A stretch of DNA of 64,000 nt from Paenibacillus tyrphae (GCF_027925525.1 NZ_BSDJ01000002.1:186001-250000); one strand, 5' to 3'; counted from the first letter of the stretch, positions 1 to 10,187 are shown. A program made the numbers and translations. Notes: generated by a model not told the origin, from the letters alone.

Positions 1-373
1 AAATGGATATACCGGCACCCATGTAAGCCCGGGTTAGCTCGTCTGCCGCCTTCTCTAGGTTTTCCTGTTCATAGTACAACTGCCCTAGCCGAAGATGAAT
101 ATAAGGGTTGCCCAACCCCTTCGGACACTGTACCGCATTAAAAAAGCATTTGAATGCCTTGTCGTAATTCTTCATTCCAAAATGAACATCCCCAATAGCT
201 ACGTACAACCACGTAGCGGCCTCCCACTCTCGATGGTTTTCCGGCAATAAGCGGAGAGCCGCGACATACTTCTGCTTGCCCGCCTCAAGATCGCCTGCCT
301 TCACCAAATCATCGCCTTGTTTAGACAGAGCGGTAATTTCGGAATAGGTGGAATCTGAAAGTTGCACTGCCAT
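1..373 (-). CDS. Tetratricopeptide-repeat protein (3' part off window)
   Basis: Open minus-strand frame from an ATG at 373 to the left window edge, about 124 residues with no stop, so the C-terminus lies outside. An AGGAGGG ribosome binding site sits just before the ATG. The sequence has TPR-like helical pairs: an alanine/lysine-rich first helix, then segments such as YVAIGDVHFGMKNYDKAFKC and YIHLRLGQLYYEQENLEKAA, with the small-residue spacing of TPR helices. TPR proteins bind peptides or proteins; the partner is unknown. It lies downstream of two small orphan genes on the same strand, an arrangement seen in toxin-immunity gene arrays, but no toxin is visible here. Confidence 0.7.
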   Translation of the reverse strand, partial: MAVQLSDSTYSEITALSKQGDDLVKAGDLEAGKQKYVAALRLLPENHREWEAATWLYVAIGDVHFGMKNYDKAFKCFFNAVQCPKGLGNPYIHLRLGQLYYEQENLEKAADELTRAYMGAGISI

Positions 374-395
374 CCCTCCTCTCCTACCCTTGAAT

Positions 396-806
396 TTAAC
401 GAATGATTGTTTTTTGACTTTCATCAAAAATGATGGCGTCGGGTATTTCCAATAAATAGTCTATCGCCCAAATGATATGATTCGTGAAATCCCGTCTCTC
501 ATCAGCCGAGAATACAAAGCGAATGCGATCGGTATAATCTTTGATTTCTGGCGGACAATCCTCGACGACGCTTGCAATATAATTTGCATCTGCTTCTACA
601 TTGCGGCCCGTTTCAAAGTGTGCCGTAAAATTCCATCCTGGCCAATTAAGAATCGCATATTTTTGTTTCGTGAAAGGATTCGTTGATGTTCCTATTTCCA
701 GACCATTCTTTGTTTCAAAATCAAAATAGGTGCCCAACTCCGAAGCAAGACGTTCATAGGAGTATGGGTTTGACGACTTCGCAAGGTAGGCATGGATTAC
801 GAACAT
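396..806 (-). CDS. Hypothetical protein, 136 aa
   Basis: ATG at 806 with AGGAGA upstream at good spacing. A soluble, acidic, single-domain protein without signal peptide or membrane segment. It is rich in aromatic residues (motifs such as NWPGWNFTAHFET) and I do not recognise the family. It ends 23 bp before the TPR gene, so the two are probably co-transcribed, and follows another orphan on the same strand. Small acidic orphan proteins in tandem are typical of immunity proteins of polymorphic toxin systems; that is inference only. Confidence 0.6.
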   Translation of the reverse strand: MFVIHAYLAKSSNPYSYERLASELGTYFDFETKNGLEIGTSTNPFTKQKYAILNWPGWNFTAHFETGRNVEADANYIASVVEDCPPEIKDYTDRIRFVFSADERRDFTNHIIWAIDYLLEIPDAIIFDESQKTIIR

Positions 807-831
807 GTTCCGGTTCTCCTGGACAATACGA

Positions 832-1284
832 TCATGTCTTCAACTCCTTTAGATGTATACTTTCTTCGGCGCCGGAAAGATCGTCGAACCCCATAATGCG
901 CACATCGTGGAAATTCACCAGCACGCCGTAAGGCTCACAGATATCCAGACTCCCCTCGGCGAACAAGATGGACCAGTCCAAGCCGCCCCAGAACGTGAAC
1001 TCCGGATCGGCAATCAACGGCGCCTTGCCCTCCCCTTCGGGATCGAGGCCCAGCTCGGAGATCAAGAAATCCCTCGCCATATCGGTATAAGCCTTCACCC
1101 CCGCGATCCTCAAGCGAATGAACTCGAAATCGACTTCTTCCAGGCGATCGCGAGCGGGCAACTTGATGGAGAAAAACACCGGATTTCCTGAAGCGACATA
1201 TCGCCCCTGGGCGAACACTTCGCCGTCGTCGCTCTCGTTGATGCGCAGATCACCGATAGGCGAACTCAAAACCTCTTCCGTCAT
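832..1284 (-). CDS. Hypothetical protein, 150 aa
   Basis: The ATG at 1284 is preferred over the upstream in-frame starts because it follows a G-rich ribosome binding site and gives MTEEVLSSPIGDL. The protein is acidic, soluble and beta-rich by appearance, with FTFWGGLDWSILFAEGS in the C-terminal third. It ends 25 bp before the next orphan gene, forming a three-gene minus-strand group with the TPR protein. No family is recognised; resemblance to DUF-type immunity proteins is only in size and composition. Confidence 0.6.
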   Translation of the reverse strand: MTEEVLSSPIGDLRINESDDGEVFAQGRYVASGNPVFFSIKLPARDRLEEVDFEFIRLRIAGVKAYTDMARDFLISELGLDPEGEGKAPLIADPEFTFWGGLDWSILFAEGSLDICEPYGVLVNFHDVRIMGFDDLSGAEESIHLKELKT

Positions 1285-1588
1285 TTCCCGCCCCCCCATA
1301 GTTGAATACCTTGCCGCACGACGCGTCGTTAACAGAACATGCAATCGTCACAAGGTTGACTTTATACCGCCCTGACATTCTATGGTTTGTTTCACAATCC
1401 ATATATCCTACTATAAGTCCAATACAAACTAAATACGACAATTTACTTATTTTTCCCCAAAAACGATCCTTTAATCCATACTTTAGTATCTATTAGGGCG
1501 AGTTGTATTGCGGATATAATTGCACGTGAATGAGCGTGAATCGCCCAATTCGGCCATAGGCAGGCTGTAAACTACGGAGGAGGGAAAC

Positions 1589-2254
1589 ATGGGTGCGAAT
1601 CGAAGGTCTGCAGTCATGGTTGGCGTATTATTTTTAATTGCAACGGCTGCGTATATTTCAGGAAATGTACTGATTGAATCTATCATGAGCGCTCCGGATG
1701 ATCTCAAAGATGTTTATTCAAAGAAAGACCAAGTCATCTTGGGAGTATTGCTTGAGCTCATAAATTGCTTCGCTGTTGTCGGAATCGCAATCGTATTGTT
1801 CCCCATCTTAAAGCAGCATAATGAAAAAATCGCCTTAGGCTACATTGGTTTCCGGGTGATTGAGGCTATGCTCCTTATCGTTGGGACAATCGGTCCGTTA
1901 TTGCAGATCAGATTAAGCCAAGAATATATCCAGGCAGGAGCACCGGCTCATTCCTATTTTCACACCATAGGAGCGTTAGCGGCAGAAGGCAGTTTTTTGG
2001 CTTTTCAGCTGGCCATGATTGTACTCGGTCTGTACAGCCTTGTGTTCTGTACTTTGCTGTATCGAACAAAACTCATTCCGCGTTTCCTAACCGTCTTAGG
2101 CCTTGTTGGATACGCATCGTTGTCAGCCAGTGCCATCGTAGAGCTTATGGGTTATAATGGCATGGTTCTGTATGCTCCGGGAGCCCTTTTCGAGATCATG
2201 ATGCCGCTTTGGCTGATCGTCAAAGGGTTCAACGCATCCAAAATAAGGACTTAA
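1589..2254 (+). CDS. DUF4386 family membrane protein
   Basis: 221 aa, ATG preceded by GGAGGAGGG. About six hydrophobic segments cover most of the length: an N-terminal one (VGVLFLIATAAYISGNVLI), a pair near residues 50-110, and three in the C-terminal half. This matches the layout of DUF4386 integral membrane proteins, whose function is unknown. It stands alone, convergent with the SDR gene, and the two share a bidirectional terminator. About 300 bp upstream of it carries no gene and only the divergent promoter region. Confidence 0.75.
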   Translation: MGANRRSAVMVGVLFLIATAAYISGNVLIESIMSAPDDLKDVYSKKDQVILGVLLELINCFAVVGIAIVLFPILKQHNEKIALGYIGFRVIEAMLLIVGTIGPLLQIRLSQEYIQAGAPAHSYFHTIGALAAEGSFLAFQLAMIVLGLYSLVFCTLLYRTKLIPRFLTVLGLVGYASLSASAIVELMGYNGMVLYAPGALFEIMMPLWLIVKGFNASKIRT

Positions 2255-2265
2255 AGGGTAAAATT

Positions 2266-2304
2266 AAAAAATCACCAATCCGTAAAGGAACATTGGTGAT
2301 TTTT
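2266..2304. terminator. Bidirectional rho-independent terminator
   Basis: Perfect arms AAAAATCACCAAT and ATTGGTGATTTTT around a 12-nt loop, with A and T tracts on both sides. It lies between the convergent DUF4386 and SDR genes and can serve both strands. Confidence 0.85.
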
Positions 2305-2322
2305 CTATTATCAGTTGAGAAT

Positions 2323-3087
2323 TTACAGGTGAGATCCGCCGCTTACATCGAGCAATTGACCGGTTACCCAACGGCTGTCCGACGAAGCGAGAAAAGCGGC
2401 AACATCCGCCACATCCTCGGGTTCTCCCCATCGGTTGAAGGTTGAAAGTCCCGCCGCATATCGCTGCCCATCAGGATTTTGCAGCGTCCCGGCATTCATC
2501 TCTGTATTAATGATCCCGGGTTGAATGGCGTTAACCGTAATATTACGGCCTCCAAGCTGTTTGGCCAGAAGGCGGGTAAAGGTGTCGATAGCTCCTTTTG
2601 ACATGCTGTAGGCGAACACGCTTGGGGAGGCTACGCGCGTCACAAAAGATGAAATATTAATAATGCTTCCTCCCTCTTTCAGACGCAGTAAAGCTTGCTG
2701 AGTGACGAAAAGCGGCGCTTTGACGTTGATTGTCATCACCTCGTCAAATGATTGCTCCGTTGCCTCATCCAGGCTGACAATTTGGCCGATTCCGGCATTG
2801 TTGACAAGAATATCGAATTCGCTGCCGCCCGTATACTTCTCAAGGGCATCATCCAGTGCCGCGAATAATTCATGAACGCCGTCGAGCGTGTTCAGGTCAG
2901 CGCCAATCGCGCAAGCGCGCCCTCCGCTTTGTTCGATCTGCCGAACGACGGCCTCCGCTTCATTTTGTCTTTTTCCATAATGCACGGCGACAAAAGCTCC
3001 CTCCTGCGCCAGACGCAATGCGATACTGCGGCCAATTCCCCGGCTTGCCCCGGTGACTAAAGCGACTTTGCCTTCCAACCTATTCAT
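2323..3087 (-). CDS. SDR family NAD(P)-dependent oxidoreductase
   Basis: 254 aa. The ATG at 3087 follows AAGGAGATGAAGAC and is preferred to the longer frame starting at 3168. Classical short-chain dehydrogenase: the Rossmann motif TGASRGIG near residue 14, NNAG near residue 95, and the catalytic Tyr-Lys pair in YSMSKGA, with an upstream catalytic Ser in NISSF. The C-terminus LLDVSGGSHL is typical of the classical family. The substrate cannot be told from sequence. Downstream is the shared terminator; upstream is a separate serine hydrolase gene. Confidence 0.85.
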   Translation of the reverse strand: MNRLEGKVALVTGASRGIGRSIALRLAQEGAFVAVHYGKRQNEAEAVVRQIEQSGGRACAIGADLNTLDGVHELFAALDDALEKYTGGSEFDILVNNAGIGQIVSLDEATEQSFDEVMTINVKAPLFVTQQALLRLKEGGSIINISSFVTRVASPSVFAYSMSKGAIDTFTRLLAKQLGGRNITVNAIQPGIINTEMNAGTLQNPDGQRYAAGLSTFNRWGEPEDVADVAAFLASSDSRWVTGQLLDVSGGSHL

Positions 3088-3182
3088 GTCTTCATCTCCT
3101 TGTCCGAATTCAAGTATAGTTATATCACAACACATCATTTGAAATGTTGCTCTCCTATTCGGTTCCAAGGGGAAGGCTACTT

Positions 3183-4205
3183 TTAGTCAATTACAGCCGG
3201 GACAATCCATTCCTTAATCAGTGTCCACCTGTCACGGGGATGAATAATGAATTCCGATGCGATGGCTACGACCAGGTCTTTTTCCGGAATGCAGCAAATG
3301 ACATTGCCGCCATCGCCTAGCGCTGAGTATGCAGAAACTCCGTCCTCTTCGCGTAACCACCATAGATAACCGTAGTTATGGGGGTTCATCGCTGTCGATT
3401 CGTCAATCCAGGCCTCGGAAACAATCGGATGATTGTCCCAACGGCCGCGGTTCAGGTATAGAAAACCGAAACGAGCCATATCGCGGGGAGTTAACGTAAG
3501 TCCCCATCCTCCTGTGGAGTTGCCGTTCGGGTCGTTAACCCACCCTTTCACATTTTTCCCGAACAAATCCTCAAACCCGAATGATTTCATTTCGTAATCC
3601 GGGATTTCCTGCATGCCGACCGGTTTAAACAAGTGTTCGTTGGCAAACGCGCGGGCACTTGTTCCCGTGCTGCGAGTGAGGATGGCCGAAAGCAGGTGCG
3701 CCCCTGCGGTGGAATACTTAAACGCCCCTATACTTCCTTGTTGGCCCAGCATATCCAGCGTATATTTTATCCAGTCGGGCTGCATGCACATCTTGTCCAG
3801 CGGTTCGTGCCAGTCCTCAAACGGATAGGGAGCCGTCATCGTGAGAAGATGGCGTATGGTAATTTCGCGTTTCTGCCGATCGGCAGCATCGGGAACATAT
3901 TCAGGGAAAAAATCCAGCACCTTCTGATCTACATCTTTAATATATCCTGCATCGATGGCAATACCGATGAGGGCGGATAGTATGCTTTTCGTTACAGATG
4001 CCACATGGTGCGGATCGTTCGGACCATAGCCGTTATAATAACTTTCATAAGCGATGTATCCATTCCGCACAACAACAATACCGTTGATATTGCTGTACTC
4101 GGATCTTATCGTTGATTCAAGCGCTGAAAGCTGTTTAGAGTCCATACCCAAGGCTGCCGGGTCTGTGACTTGCCATTGTGCCGTTGGCCAGTAGTTTCTT
4201 TGCAT
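3183..4205 (-). CDS. Serine hydrolase, beta-lactamase/PBP4* fold
   Basis: 340 aa. The ATG at 4205 has AGAGGTG six bases upstream; an in-frame GTG at 4214 overlaps that site and is less likely. The class C beta-lactamase fold is shown by the S-x-x-K motif in ASVTKSILSALIG and a Tyr-Ser-Thr motif in KYSTAGAHLLSAI, plus GWGLTLTPRDMARFG. No signal peptide is visible, so it is probably a cytoplasmic esterase, peptidase or amidase rather than a secreted beta-lactamase. It follows the MerR gene by 13 bp in the same direction, and the two probably form an operon. Confidence 0.8.
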   Translation of the reverse strand: MQRNYWPTAQWQVTDPAALGMDSKQLSALESTIRSEYSNINGIVVVRNGYIAYESYYNGYGPNDPHHVASVTKSILSALIGIAIDAGYIKDVDQKVLDFFPEYVPDAADRQKREITIRHLLTMTAPYPFEDWHEPLDKMCMQPDWIKYTLDMLGQQGSIGAFKYSTAGAHLLSAILTRSTGTSARAFANEHLFKPVGMQEIPDYEMKSFGFEDLFGKNVKGWVNDPNGNSTGGWGLTLTPRDMARFGFLYLNRGRWDNHPIVSEAWIDESTAMNPHNYGYLWWLREEDGVSAYSALGDGGNVICCIPEKDLVVAIASEFIIHPRDRWTLIKEWIVPAVID

Positions 4206-4218
4206 GATAGGCACCTCT

Positions 4219-5043
4219 CTATTTTTTCTTTATGGGAAAATATACCTCGGTCACCATTTCCTCAGGACCGGCGGCTTGATAGGGGTCGGTTACATACACT
4301 TCATAGGGGGATTTCACCAAGGCATATCCTTCGGTTTCCATCCATTCCCTCAGCTTGGCGTACAACGACGTCAATTCCGGATAGGAACCCTTTAACACAG
4401 ATTTCGCACAAAGGCCTCCGGGCAAATCTCTCGTTCCTTTTACAGGCTCCTTGATCGGGATGGCAAACTCGGTATCATTGCCGGCAGGATTGTATTCAGG
4501 GCTGTGATAAATCGTCATTGGCGTGCCGAGCAAGGTGAGTTTTTCCGTAGCAATCCTTTCATAGAGCCTGCCAAAATACTTTCCATAGCCTGCAGCATAG
4601 TCATCACGACTCAACATCTCGCGCATATAAAGGATATTCATGGGCCGGGTTTCAACAAGCTGTACTTCGATCTTGTCAAGGTATGACATCACAGGGATGC
4701 CCTTCTCCAGGTTTAAAATATCATTGCTCATTTGGTTCAGGGTATACTCCAAAGCGTACAGCCTTCTCTGAAGCTCCCTTCTCTTGCGATGAAGGGCGGA
4801 ACAAAGCTTCTCTTCGGATTGATCCTCTTCCAATTCCAGAACAGCTCTGATTTCTTCCAGAGAAAAATGATAAGATTTCAAACGATTGATAAAGAGCATC
4901 TTTTTTAGCTGCCCGATGGAATAATAGCGATAGCCGTTTTCAGGATTAATCTCATCGGGATGAATTAATCCGATTTCCTCATAATACCGAAGCGTTTTTG
5001 TCGATACTTCGCATATCTTCGAGAATTCTCCGATCGATAGCAA
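4219..5043 (-). CDS. MerR family regulator with GyrI-like effector domain (BltR/BmrR type)
   Basis: A TTG at 5043 is the likely start: GGAGGTGA lies at ideal spacing before it, while the upstream ATG at 5088 has no ribosome binding site. The product is 274 aa and begins with the MerR winged helix (SIGEFSKICEVSTKTLRYYEE). A coiled-coil dimerisation helix follows, around residues 70-120. The C-terminal half resembles the GyrI/BmrR effector-binding domain. Such proteins sense cationic or hydrophobic drugs and activate efflux genes. Here the gene is followed directly by the serine hydrolase, its probable target. Confidence 0.8.
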   Translation of the reverse strand: MLSIGEFSKICEVSTKTLRYYEEIGLIHPDEINPENGYRYYSIGQLKKMLFINRLKSYHFSLEEIRAVLELEEDQSEEKLCSALHRKRRELQRRLYALEYTLNQMSNDILNLEKGIPVMSYLDKIEVQLVETRPMNILYMREMLSRDDYAAGYGKYFGRLYERIATEKLTLLGTPMTIYHSPEYNPAGNDTEFAIPIKEPVKGTRDLPGGLCAKSVLKGSYPELTSLYAKLREWMETEGYALVKSPYEVYVTDPYQAAGPEEMVTEVYFPIKKK

Positions 5044-5136
5044 AAGGTCACCTCCATTCTTCCCATTTTGATACGAACTTCGTTCCATTTCACTGTACAG
5101 CTTACCCTAAGGGCAAAGTCAACGGCAAAAAATAAA

Positions 5137-5173
5137 ACGACCGTTTCCCGGTAGAATACCGATAAACGGTCGT
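5137..5173 (-). terminator. Rho-independent terminator of the FabG-like gene
   Basis: Arms ACGACCGTTT and AAACGGTCGT. On the minus strand the stem is followed by TTTTATTTTTTG. It lies 14 bp past the stop of the SDR gene at 5187. Confidence 0.8.
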
Positions 5174-5186
5174 GATATACATGAGT

Positions 5187-5960
5187 TCAGCCCATCGCTT
5201 CCAGACTTTCCGGAAGTATCTGCCCGCCATCGACGACGATCGTTTGGCCTGTAATAAAGCCGGCCTCCTTCGAAGCCAAAAAGATAGCGGCGTAAGCGAT
5301 ATCTTCGACGCTTCCGAGCCGCTTGAGCGGAATGGACGCCGTCATCGACTGCAAATATTGGTCTCCGAGACCTTCCAGCCCTTCCGTCATAATGTTGCCG
5401 GGCATCACGGCATTAATCGTAATGTTGTAACGAGCGAGCTCAAGCGCCGCACTGCGCATGAAACCAAGCTGAGCAGCTTTGCTCGCGCCGTAATGCGACC
5501 ATCCGGCATAGCCGGTGACCGGCCCCGTAATCGACGAGGTAACGATGATCCGGCCGTATTCCGCTTGCTTCAGGAAGGGCAGGCAGGCCTGAAGAGAAAA
5601 CAGCGTCCCGCGTGCATTCGTGTTCATCACTTCATCCCACTGCTCGCCGGTCATCTCCTCAATCGGCGCATTCGGGAAAATCCCGGCGTTGGCGCACAGC
5701 ACGTCAATTCCTCCGAACATACCGGCTGTCTCGTCCGCAACGCCCTTCATCGATTCCAAATCGGCGACGTTGCCTTCGAAGGCATGAGCAACGCCCCCGT
5801 TCTCCCGGATTTCCACCGCGGTTTCCTCCGCTTTCGCCAGGCTGCGTGCGACAACTGCGACTTTCGCCCCCTTCTCGGCGAAGGTTCTGGCGATTCCTTT
5901 GCCGATTCCTTTGCTCGCTCCGGTCACGACGACCGTCTTATTCTTCAGTGGCGTCAGCAT
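5187..5960 (-). CDS. SDR family oxidoreductase, FabG-like
   Basis: 257 aa with AGGAGTG before the ATG. Motifs: TGASKGIGKGIA near residue 14, CANAG near residue 88, catalytic Ser in VTSSITGPVTG, YGASKAA for Tyr and Lys, and VDGGQILPESLE near the C-terminus. It resembles 3-oxoacyl-ACP reductase and related broad-specificity reductases. It is monocistronic, with its own terminator and no fatty-acid genes nearby, so a role in core fatty acid synthesis is unlikely and the true substrate is open. Confidence 0.8.
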   Translation of the reverse strand: MLTPLKNKTVVVTGASKGIGKGIARTFAEKGAKVAVVARSLAKAEETAVEIRENGGVAHAFEGNVADLESMKGVADETAGMFGGIDVLCANAGIFPNAPIEEMTGEQWDEVMNTNARGTLFSLQACLPFLKQAEYGRIIVTSSITGPVTGYAGWSHYGASKAAQLGFMRSAALELARYNITINAVMPGNIMTEGLEGLGDQYLQSMTASIPLKRLGSVEDIAYAAIFLASKEAGFITGQTIVVDGGQILPESLEAMG

Positions 5961-6104
5961 GCAATAACACTCCTATTCTCTTGAAGTATGAGCTGCTATT
6001 TTTTCCATTACTTGGTTACCCTATGATCGTACTACAAATCCAAATGCGGAGGCAATAGAAGGAATCACACTGACTTGATGAGCAGCTTTATTTCGTAACG
6101 CAAA

Positions 6105-6127
6105 AAGACCGCGGATCACGCGGTCTT
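6105..6127 (-). terminator. Terminator of yeeI
   Basis: Perfect 9-bp arms AAGACCGCG and CGCGGTCTT with a 5-nt loop. The minus strand continues in a T-rich run. It lies 27 bp after the yeeI stop. Confidence 0.8.
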
Positions 6128-6153
6128 ACACTGAAAAGAAATGCATGCCAAGC

Positions 6154-6876
6154 TTATTCTTCTGGCAGCTCCACGTTATGATAAACCTGTTGAACATCTT
6201 CCAGGTCTTCGAGAGTATCGACCAATTTCTCGAACTGCACCAGAGCGTCTCCCGAAAGAGTCACATAATTTTGCGCCAGCATCGTCTGTTCTGCAACGAT
6301 AAATTCCGTAATGCCCGCCTGCTTGAACGCGGATTGTACGGCATGAAACTGATCCGGCTCGGCATAGACGATAACCGAATCCTCTTCCTCCGCAATATCC
6401 CGAACATCTACATCCGCCTCCATCAATAGCTCCAAAACTTCGTCGGATGTCTTCCCCTCGACCCCAAAGACGGCCGTCGGGCTGAACATATAAGTTACTG
6501 AGCCGCTGACTCCCATGCTTCCGCCGCTTTTATTGAAAGCCGAACGTACGTCCGCGGCAGTACGATTTACGTTATTGGTGAGCGTATCGACGATGATCAT
6601 GGCGCCGCTCGGACCGAATCCCTCATAGCGGAGCTCCGTATAGCTCTCTTCCGAGTTTCCTTTCGCCTTCTCGATCGCACGGTCGATGATCGCTTTCGGT
6701 ACGTTGTATGTTTTGGCTCGTTCGAGCACGAATTTTAAAGCTTGATTGGATTCCGGATCAGGTTCACCCTTCTTCGCCGCGACATAAATCTCAACTCCGA
6801 ACTTCGCATAGACCCGACTCGTGCTGGCGTCCTTCGATGCTTTTTTCTCTTTAATATTATTCCACTTACGTCCCAT
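6154..6876 (-). CDS. yeeI: YebC/PmpR family protein, YeeI type
   Basis: 240 aa from the ATG at 6876, which gives the conserved start [18 protein letters not shown]. Family landmarks are [36 protein letters not shown] and an acidic C-terminus ([19 protein letters not shown]). The N-terminus matches the longer YeeI paralogue of Bacillus rather than the MAGHSKW form. YebC proteins were described as DNA-binding regulators; more recent work on the family ties them to translation of proline-rich stretches on the ribosome. The ribosome binding site is weak (GAGAAAGCGGG). It is monocistronic, between two terminators. Confidence 0.9.
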   Translation of the reverse strand: MGRKWNNIKEKKASKDASTSRVYAKFGVEIYVAAKKGEPDPESNQALKFVLERAKTYNVPKAIIDRAIEKAKGNSEESYTELRYEGFGPSGAMIIVDTLTNNVNRTAADVRSAFNKSGGSMGVSGSVTYMFSPTAVFGVEGKTSDEVLELLMEADVDVRDIAEEEDSVIVYAEPDQFHAVQSAFKQAGITEFIVAEQTMLAQNYVTLSGDALVQFEKLVDTLEDLEDVQQVYHNVELPEE

Positions 6877-6970
6877 ACTGGTACCCGCTTTCTCTTTCTT
6901 ATTTTTTTTCCTTACCCTATTATATTGAATAAAGCGGTATTTGGACAAGTTTCGCGCATCTCGGAATTAA

Positions 6971-6996
6971 AAAAAGCCGCAATATGCGACTTTTTT
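6971..6996. terminator. Terminator after the P450-reductase gene
   Basis: Near-palindrome AAAAAGCCGCA / TGCGACTTTTTT with one mismatch and a 3-nt loop, overlapping the region just after the P450 gene stop. T tracts exist on both strands. Confidence 0.65.
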
Positions 6997-7004
6997 CATA
7001 TCAT

Positions 7005-10000
7005 TTAGATCCCTGCCCAGACGTCCTTGGCATAGCTGCCGTTCGACTGAAGGTGCTCCAACCATTTTTCCGCTTCTTGTGGTTCAACCCCATGGACGGC
7101 CTGGTAAGCTTTCTTCAGCTCGTTTTCGACATCGGGCGCCATTTTGCTGCCGTCACCACATACGTAAAGCCGTCCTCCAGCATCAAGAATGCGGATTAAC
7201 TCAGCTGCATTGTCTGCCATCAAATGCTGTACGTACGTTTTGGATACGCCTTCCTTGCGGGAAAAAGCCGTATGAAGCGTAACCACGCCGTCTTTTTCAT
7301 ACTGATCAAGCTCTTCGCGGTAAATATAATCGGCTTCGTTCCTGCAGCCGAAATACAGATGGGCTTCGCCTAGCGATTGTCCTTCCCGCTTCAGCTGCGC
7401 TCGGGCCTGCAGGAACCCGCGGAATGGCGCTACCCCTGTCCCCGGCCCTACCATAATCACGGGAGTCTGCGGATCGTCGGGGAGCTGGAAGCCGGATTCC
7501 GGCGTACGGACGAACATGACGATGTCGTCTCCCGACTTGCGATCTGCCAAGTAATTCGAGGCGACTCCGATATATTCCCCTTGTCCGCTCCATGCCGGAC
7601 TACGGACGACACCTACCGTAATGCTGGCCCGACCTGCGTTCATTCGGGGGGAACTGGATATCGAATAATATCTGGGTTTGAGCGGAGGCAGCAGCTCCAA
7701 AAACTTCGCAAATGGAATTTCGCAGGCTTCGTATTTTTCAACAAGGTCAAGCATTGTGATCCGTTTCTTCAATATCTGCTCTTCGTAGGTCCCCTCTTCT
7801 AACAAAGCTTCCAGTTCGCGCTTATGCGGAGGACAAACCGTAAAAGCGGCAACCTCACGGATCTGGGTTCTGGTTGCCGGCTCCTGCAGCTCCACATTAT
7901 GGCTAAGTAGGTCCGAGAGCGATGCGGGCCTGTCTAAAGGCAGATGGGATGCGCTGACCCCGCTGGCCGTCAAAATCACTTGATCCTTCTCACTCAAGCC
8001 AAACCGTCGCAGAATGCGGTCGACATTTTCTTTTCTGTTGCTTGGAAAGACGCCAAGGTGATCGCCCTCTTGATACGTAACCTCCTCCGGCAACTCGATC
8101 TCGATATGCCGCGTGCTGCGTTCGCTGCCAAGCTGCTGAAGCTCGCGGTTTTCCGCCACTGTCGCGTGAACCGCATCGTACGATTGAGCGAGAGGCGTCT
8201 CGGCAAAGCCGCTGACAAACTGAATGTTCAGGGTGTTCCGTTCTTTTTCCGCATTTTCGTTCAGTTTGAGATCGAACGCCTTCATCGCATCGGTCCACAT
8301 TTGACTTTTCCACGCTTCAAACTGCTTTTCGAAGTCGCCGCTCGCATCAGCCTCCCCGCGCAGGGAGAACCTTGTCGCTCCTTTGGCGGCGAGTTGCTCG
8401 TCAATAAATCTCGGCACCTCTTGATACGTCGAGGCCCAGTTGTGGTCCCCGCAGCCAAATACGGAATAATGCACCCCGCTAAGCTCTCCCGCTTCAACCT
8501 GCTCCAGCCATTGAACGAACTGTCGCGCATTGCCCGGCGGTTTCCCGTTATAGGAAGAGGTGATGATGATTAAAGCGCCTTCCTTCGGCAAATGGCCCAA
8601 CCGATCGTTCAATGCCGCCGCTTCGCTTCGAATGCCGTGCAGTCGTGCGAGGTCCGCCAGTTCTTTTGCTATACGTTCTGCGGTTCCCATATTAGAGCCA
8701 TAAAGCACAAGCAGCGGTCTGTTGTTCACTCCGATGACGGAAGCTTGCTGCGCTTGTTTTTCAGGGCTGGAAGCTTGGGCAAGGTCTTCTCCCGGTTTGT
8801 CGGGATGCGCAGCGGTTATTTTCCTGTCCCGCAATTGAACGCGGATCTTGAAATCGTCCGGCTTCAGCGTCAGCGTTTGTTTGACTTTCAACTGGTAGTT
8901 CAAAGGATCGAGCAATTGAAATTGCTGGAGGATCATCCCGAGCACCAAAGTCGCTTCGTGAAGCGCAAACTGCATGCCGATACAGGCTCGCTGCCCGTTC
9001 CCGAACGGTTTATAGGCATGGTTCGGCACTTTGGCAGGGTCTTCAAACCGTTCCGGCCGGAATTGTTCCGCATCGTCCCCCCATACCCCTTTATCCCGGT
9101 GAAGCTTGGGCAAAACAATGGAGACGGCCTCGCCTTTCTTAATCGGATACTTTCCTCCGATGACGGTGTCTTCCTTGGCGAACAGGCTAAATTGAGGGGC
9201 GGTCGGCCATAAACGCAAAGACTCGTTTAAAATCATTCGGATATATTTCAGCTTCAGAACTTGTTCGTAGGTTGGCGTTGCGCCTGTCAGCACTTCATCC
9301 ACTTCGGCGTAAGCCTTTTTTAATACTTCCGGATGCTTTAATAAAAAGTAAATCGTAAATGACAGCAGTCCGCTTGTGGTTTCATGGCCCGCGATCAGGA
9401 ACGTGATAATTTGGTAACGAATATTTTGATCGTCCAGCTGTTGACCGGTCTCGGGATCTTTGGCGGTCAGCATTCGGGCGAGCAAATCGGTTTCTCCCTG
9501 ATCCCCTTTTGCCTTACGCTCGGCGATGATTTTATCGACCAAGGAGAACATCGATTGAATATCTTGCTCGTACTGGCGTTTGGTTTTCACCATCAGCATG
9601 TTCTGAATCGGCAGCCTGTTGCCGTAATGCATCGCTTCATCCAGAGAGCGAACCATACTGACAATAAAAGGATTTGGCGTTTCTCTGTAGTAGCTGTTGA
9701 AACGATAGTTAAATCCGCATAAGCCTATAGTATCCAGGGTAAGCCTTGTCATATCGTCCGGAACGTCGATGCTTTCGTCCGGATTGAGGCGCGCCCATTT
9801 CTGGACAAGCTGCACAGCGATATCCACCATCATGTCATGGTAGCCCTTCATGGCTTGAAGGCTAAAGGAAGGCATCAGAATCGCATGCGCCTTTTTCCAG
9901 TTCGGCTCTTCCGTCAGACTTGTGAATAGTCCGTCTCCAGCAAAATCGCGTACTTTCAGCAGATGCCCTATCGCTTTGTCAAAACGCGATTCATCGCATA

Positions 10001-10187
10001 CATCGGCCACCAAGTCGGGTCCCGAGATGATATAAACGGATCTTCCCAATGCCTCGAAACGGAAAATAGGACCGTACTCGTCAGCAAGCTTACAGAAAGA
10101 TAACGTAGGCGAATCCTTATCGATTAACGGAATATTTCCTAGAACGCCATAGGTTTTGGGCTGGGGGATCGGCATCAGATTTTCCAT
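7005..10187 (-). CDS. Bifunctional cytochrome P450/NADPH-P450 reductase (CYP102 type)
   Basis: 1060 aa, the length of P450 BM3 and the Bacillus CypB/CypD enzymes. GGGAGG precedes the ATG. N-terminal haem domain: AGHETTSG in the I helix, an ESLRLWP segment, and the Cys ligand in [10 protein letters not shown] near residue 400. A linker of about 30 residues leads to an FMN/flavodoxin domain starting at [16 protein letters not shown] near residue 490. Then come the FAD-binding RYYSISSSP and NADPH-binding [14 protein letters not shown]. The single soluble chain hydroxylates fatty acids and related compounds near the omega end using NADPH. The divergent LysR gene and the palindrome between them suggest inducible control; Bacillus homologues are instead next to a TetR gene. 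Confidence 0.95.
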   Translation of the reverse strand: MENLMPIPQPKTYGVLGNIPLIDKDSPTLSFCKLADEYGPIFRFEALGRSVYIISGPDLVADVCDESRFDKAIGHLLKVRDFAGDGLFTSLTEEPNWKKAHAILMPSFSLQAMKGYHDMMVDIAVQLVQKWARLNPDESIDVPDDMTRLTLDTIGLCGFNYRFNSYYRETPNPFIVSMVRSLDEAMHYGNRLPIQNMLMVKTKRQYEQDIQSMFSLVDKIIAERKAKGDQGETDLLARMLTAKDPETGQQLDDQNIRYQIITFLIAGHETTSGLLSFTIYFLLKHPEVLKKAYAEVDEVLTGATPTYEQVLKLKYIRMILNESLRLWPTAPQFSLFAKEDTVIGGKYPIKKGEAVSIVLPKLHRDKGVWGDDAEQFRPERFEDPAKVPNHAYKPFGNGQRACIGMQFALHEATLVLGMILQQFQLLDPLNYQLKVKQTLTLKPDDFKIRVQLRDRKITAAHPDKPGEDLAQASSPEKQAQQASVIGVNNRPLLVLYGSNMGTAERIAKELADLARLHGIRSEAAALNDRLGHLPKEGALIIITSSYNGKPPGNARQFVQWLEQVEAGELSGVHYSVFGCGDHNWASTYQEVPRFIDEQLAAKGATRFSLRGEADASGDFEKQFEAWKSQMWTDAMKAFDLKLNENAEKERNTLNIQFVSGFAETPLAQSYDAVHATVAENRELQQLGSERSTRHIEIELPEEVTYQEGDHLGVFPSNRKENVDRILRRFGLSEKDQVILTASGVSASHLPLDRPASLSDLLSHNVELQEPATRTQIREVAAFTVCPPHKRELEALLEEGTYEEQILKKRITMLDLVEKYEACEIPFAKFLELLPPLKPRYYSISSSPRMNAGRASITVGVVRSPAWSGQGEYIGVASNYLADRKSGDDIVMFVRTPESGFQLPDDPQTPVIMVGPGTGVAPFRGFLQARAQLKREGQSLGEAHLYFGCRNEADYIYREELDQYEKDGVVTLHTAFSRKEGVSKTYVQHLMADNAAELIRILDAGGRLYVCGDGSKMAPDVENELKKAYQAVHGVEPQEAEKWLEHLQSNGSYAKDVWAGI

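Noticed and set aside
1318-1329. Palindrome ACGACGCGTCGT upstream of the 150-aa orphan gene
   Set aside because: Short and GC-rich, with no second copy or promoter relation; chance is likely.
7944-8573. 209-codon plus-strand frame inside the P450-reductase gene
   Set aside because: Shadow of the FMN/FAD reductase coding sequence; no start signal or domain.
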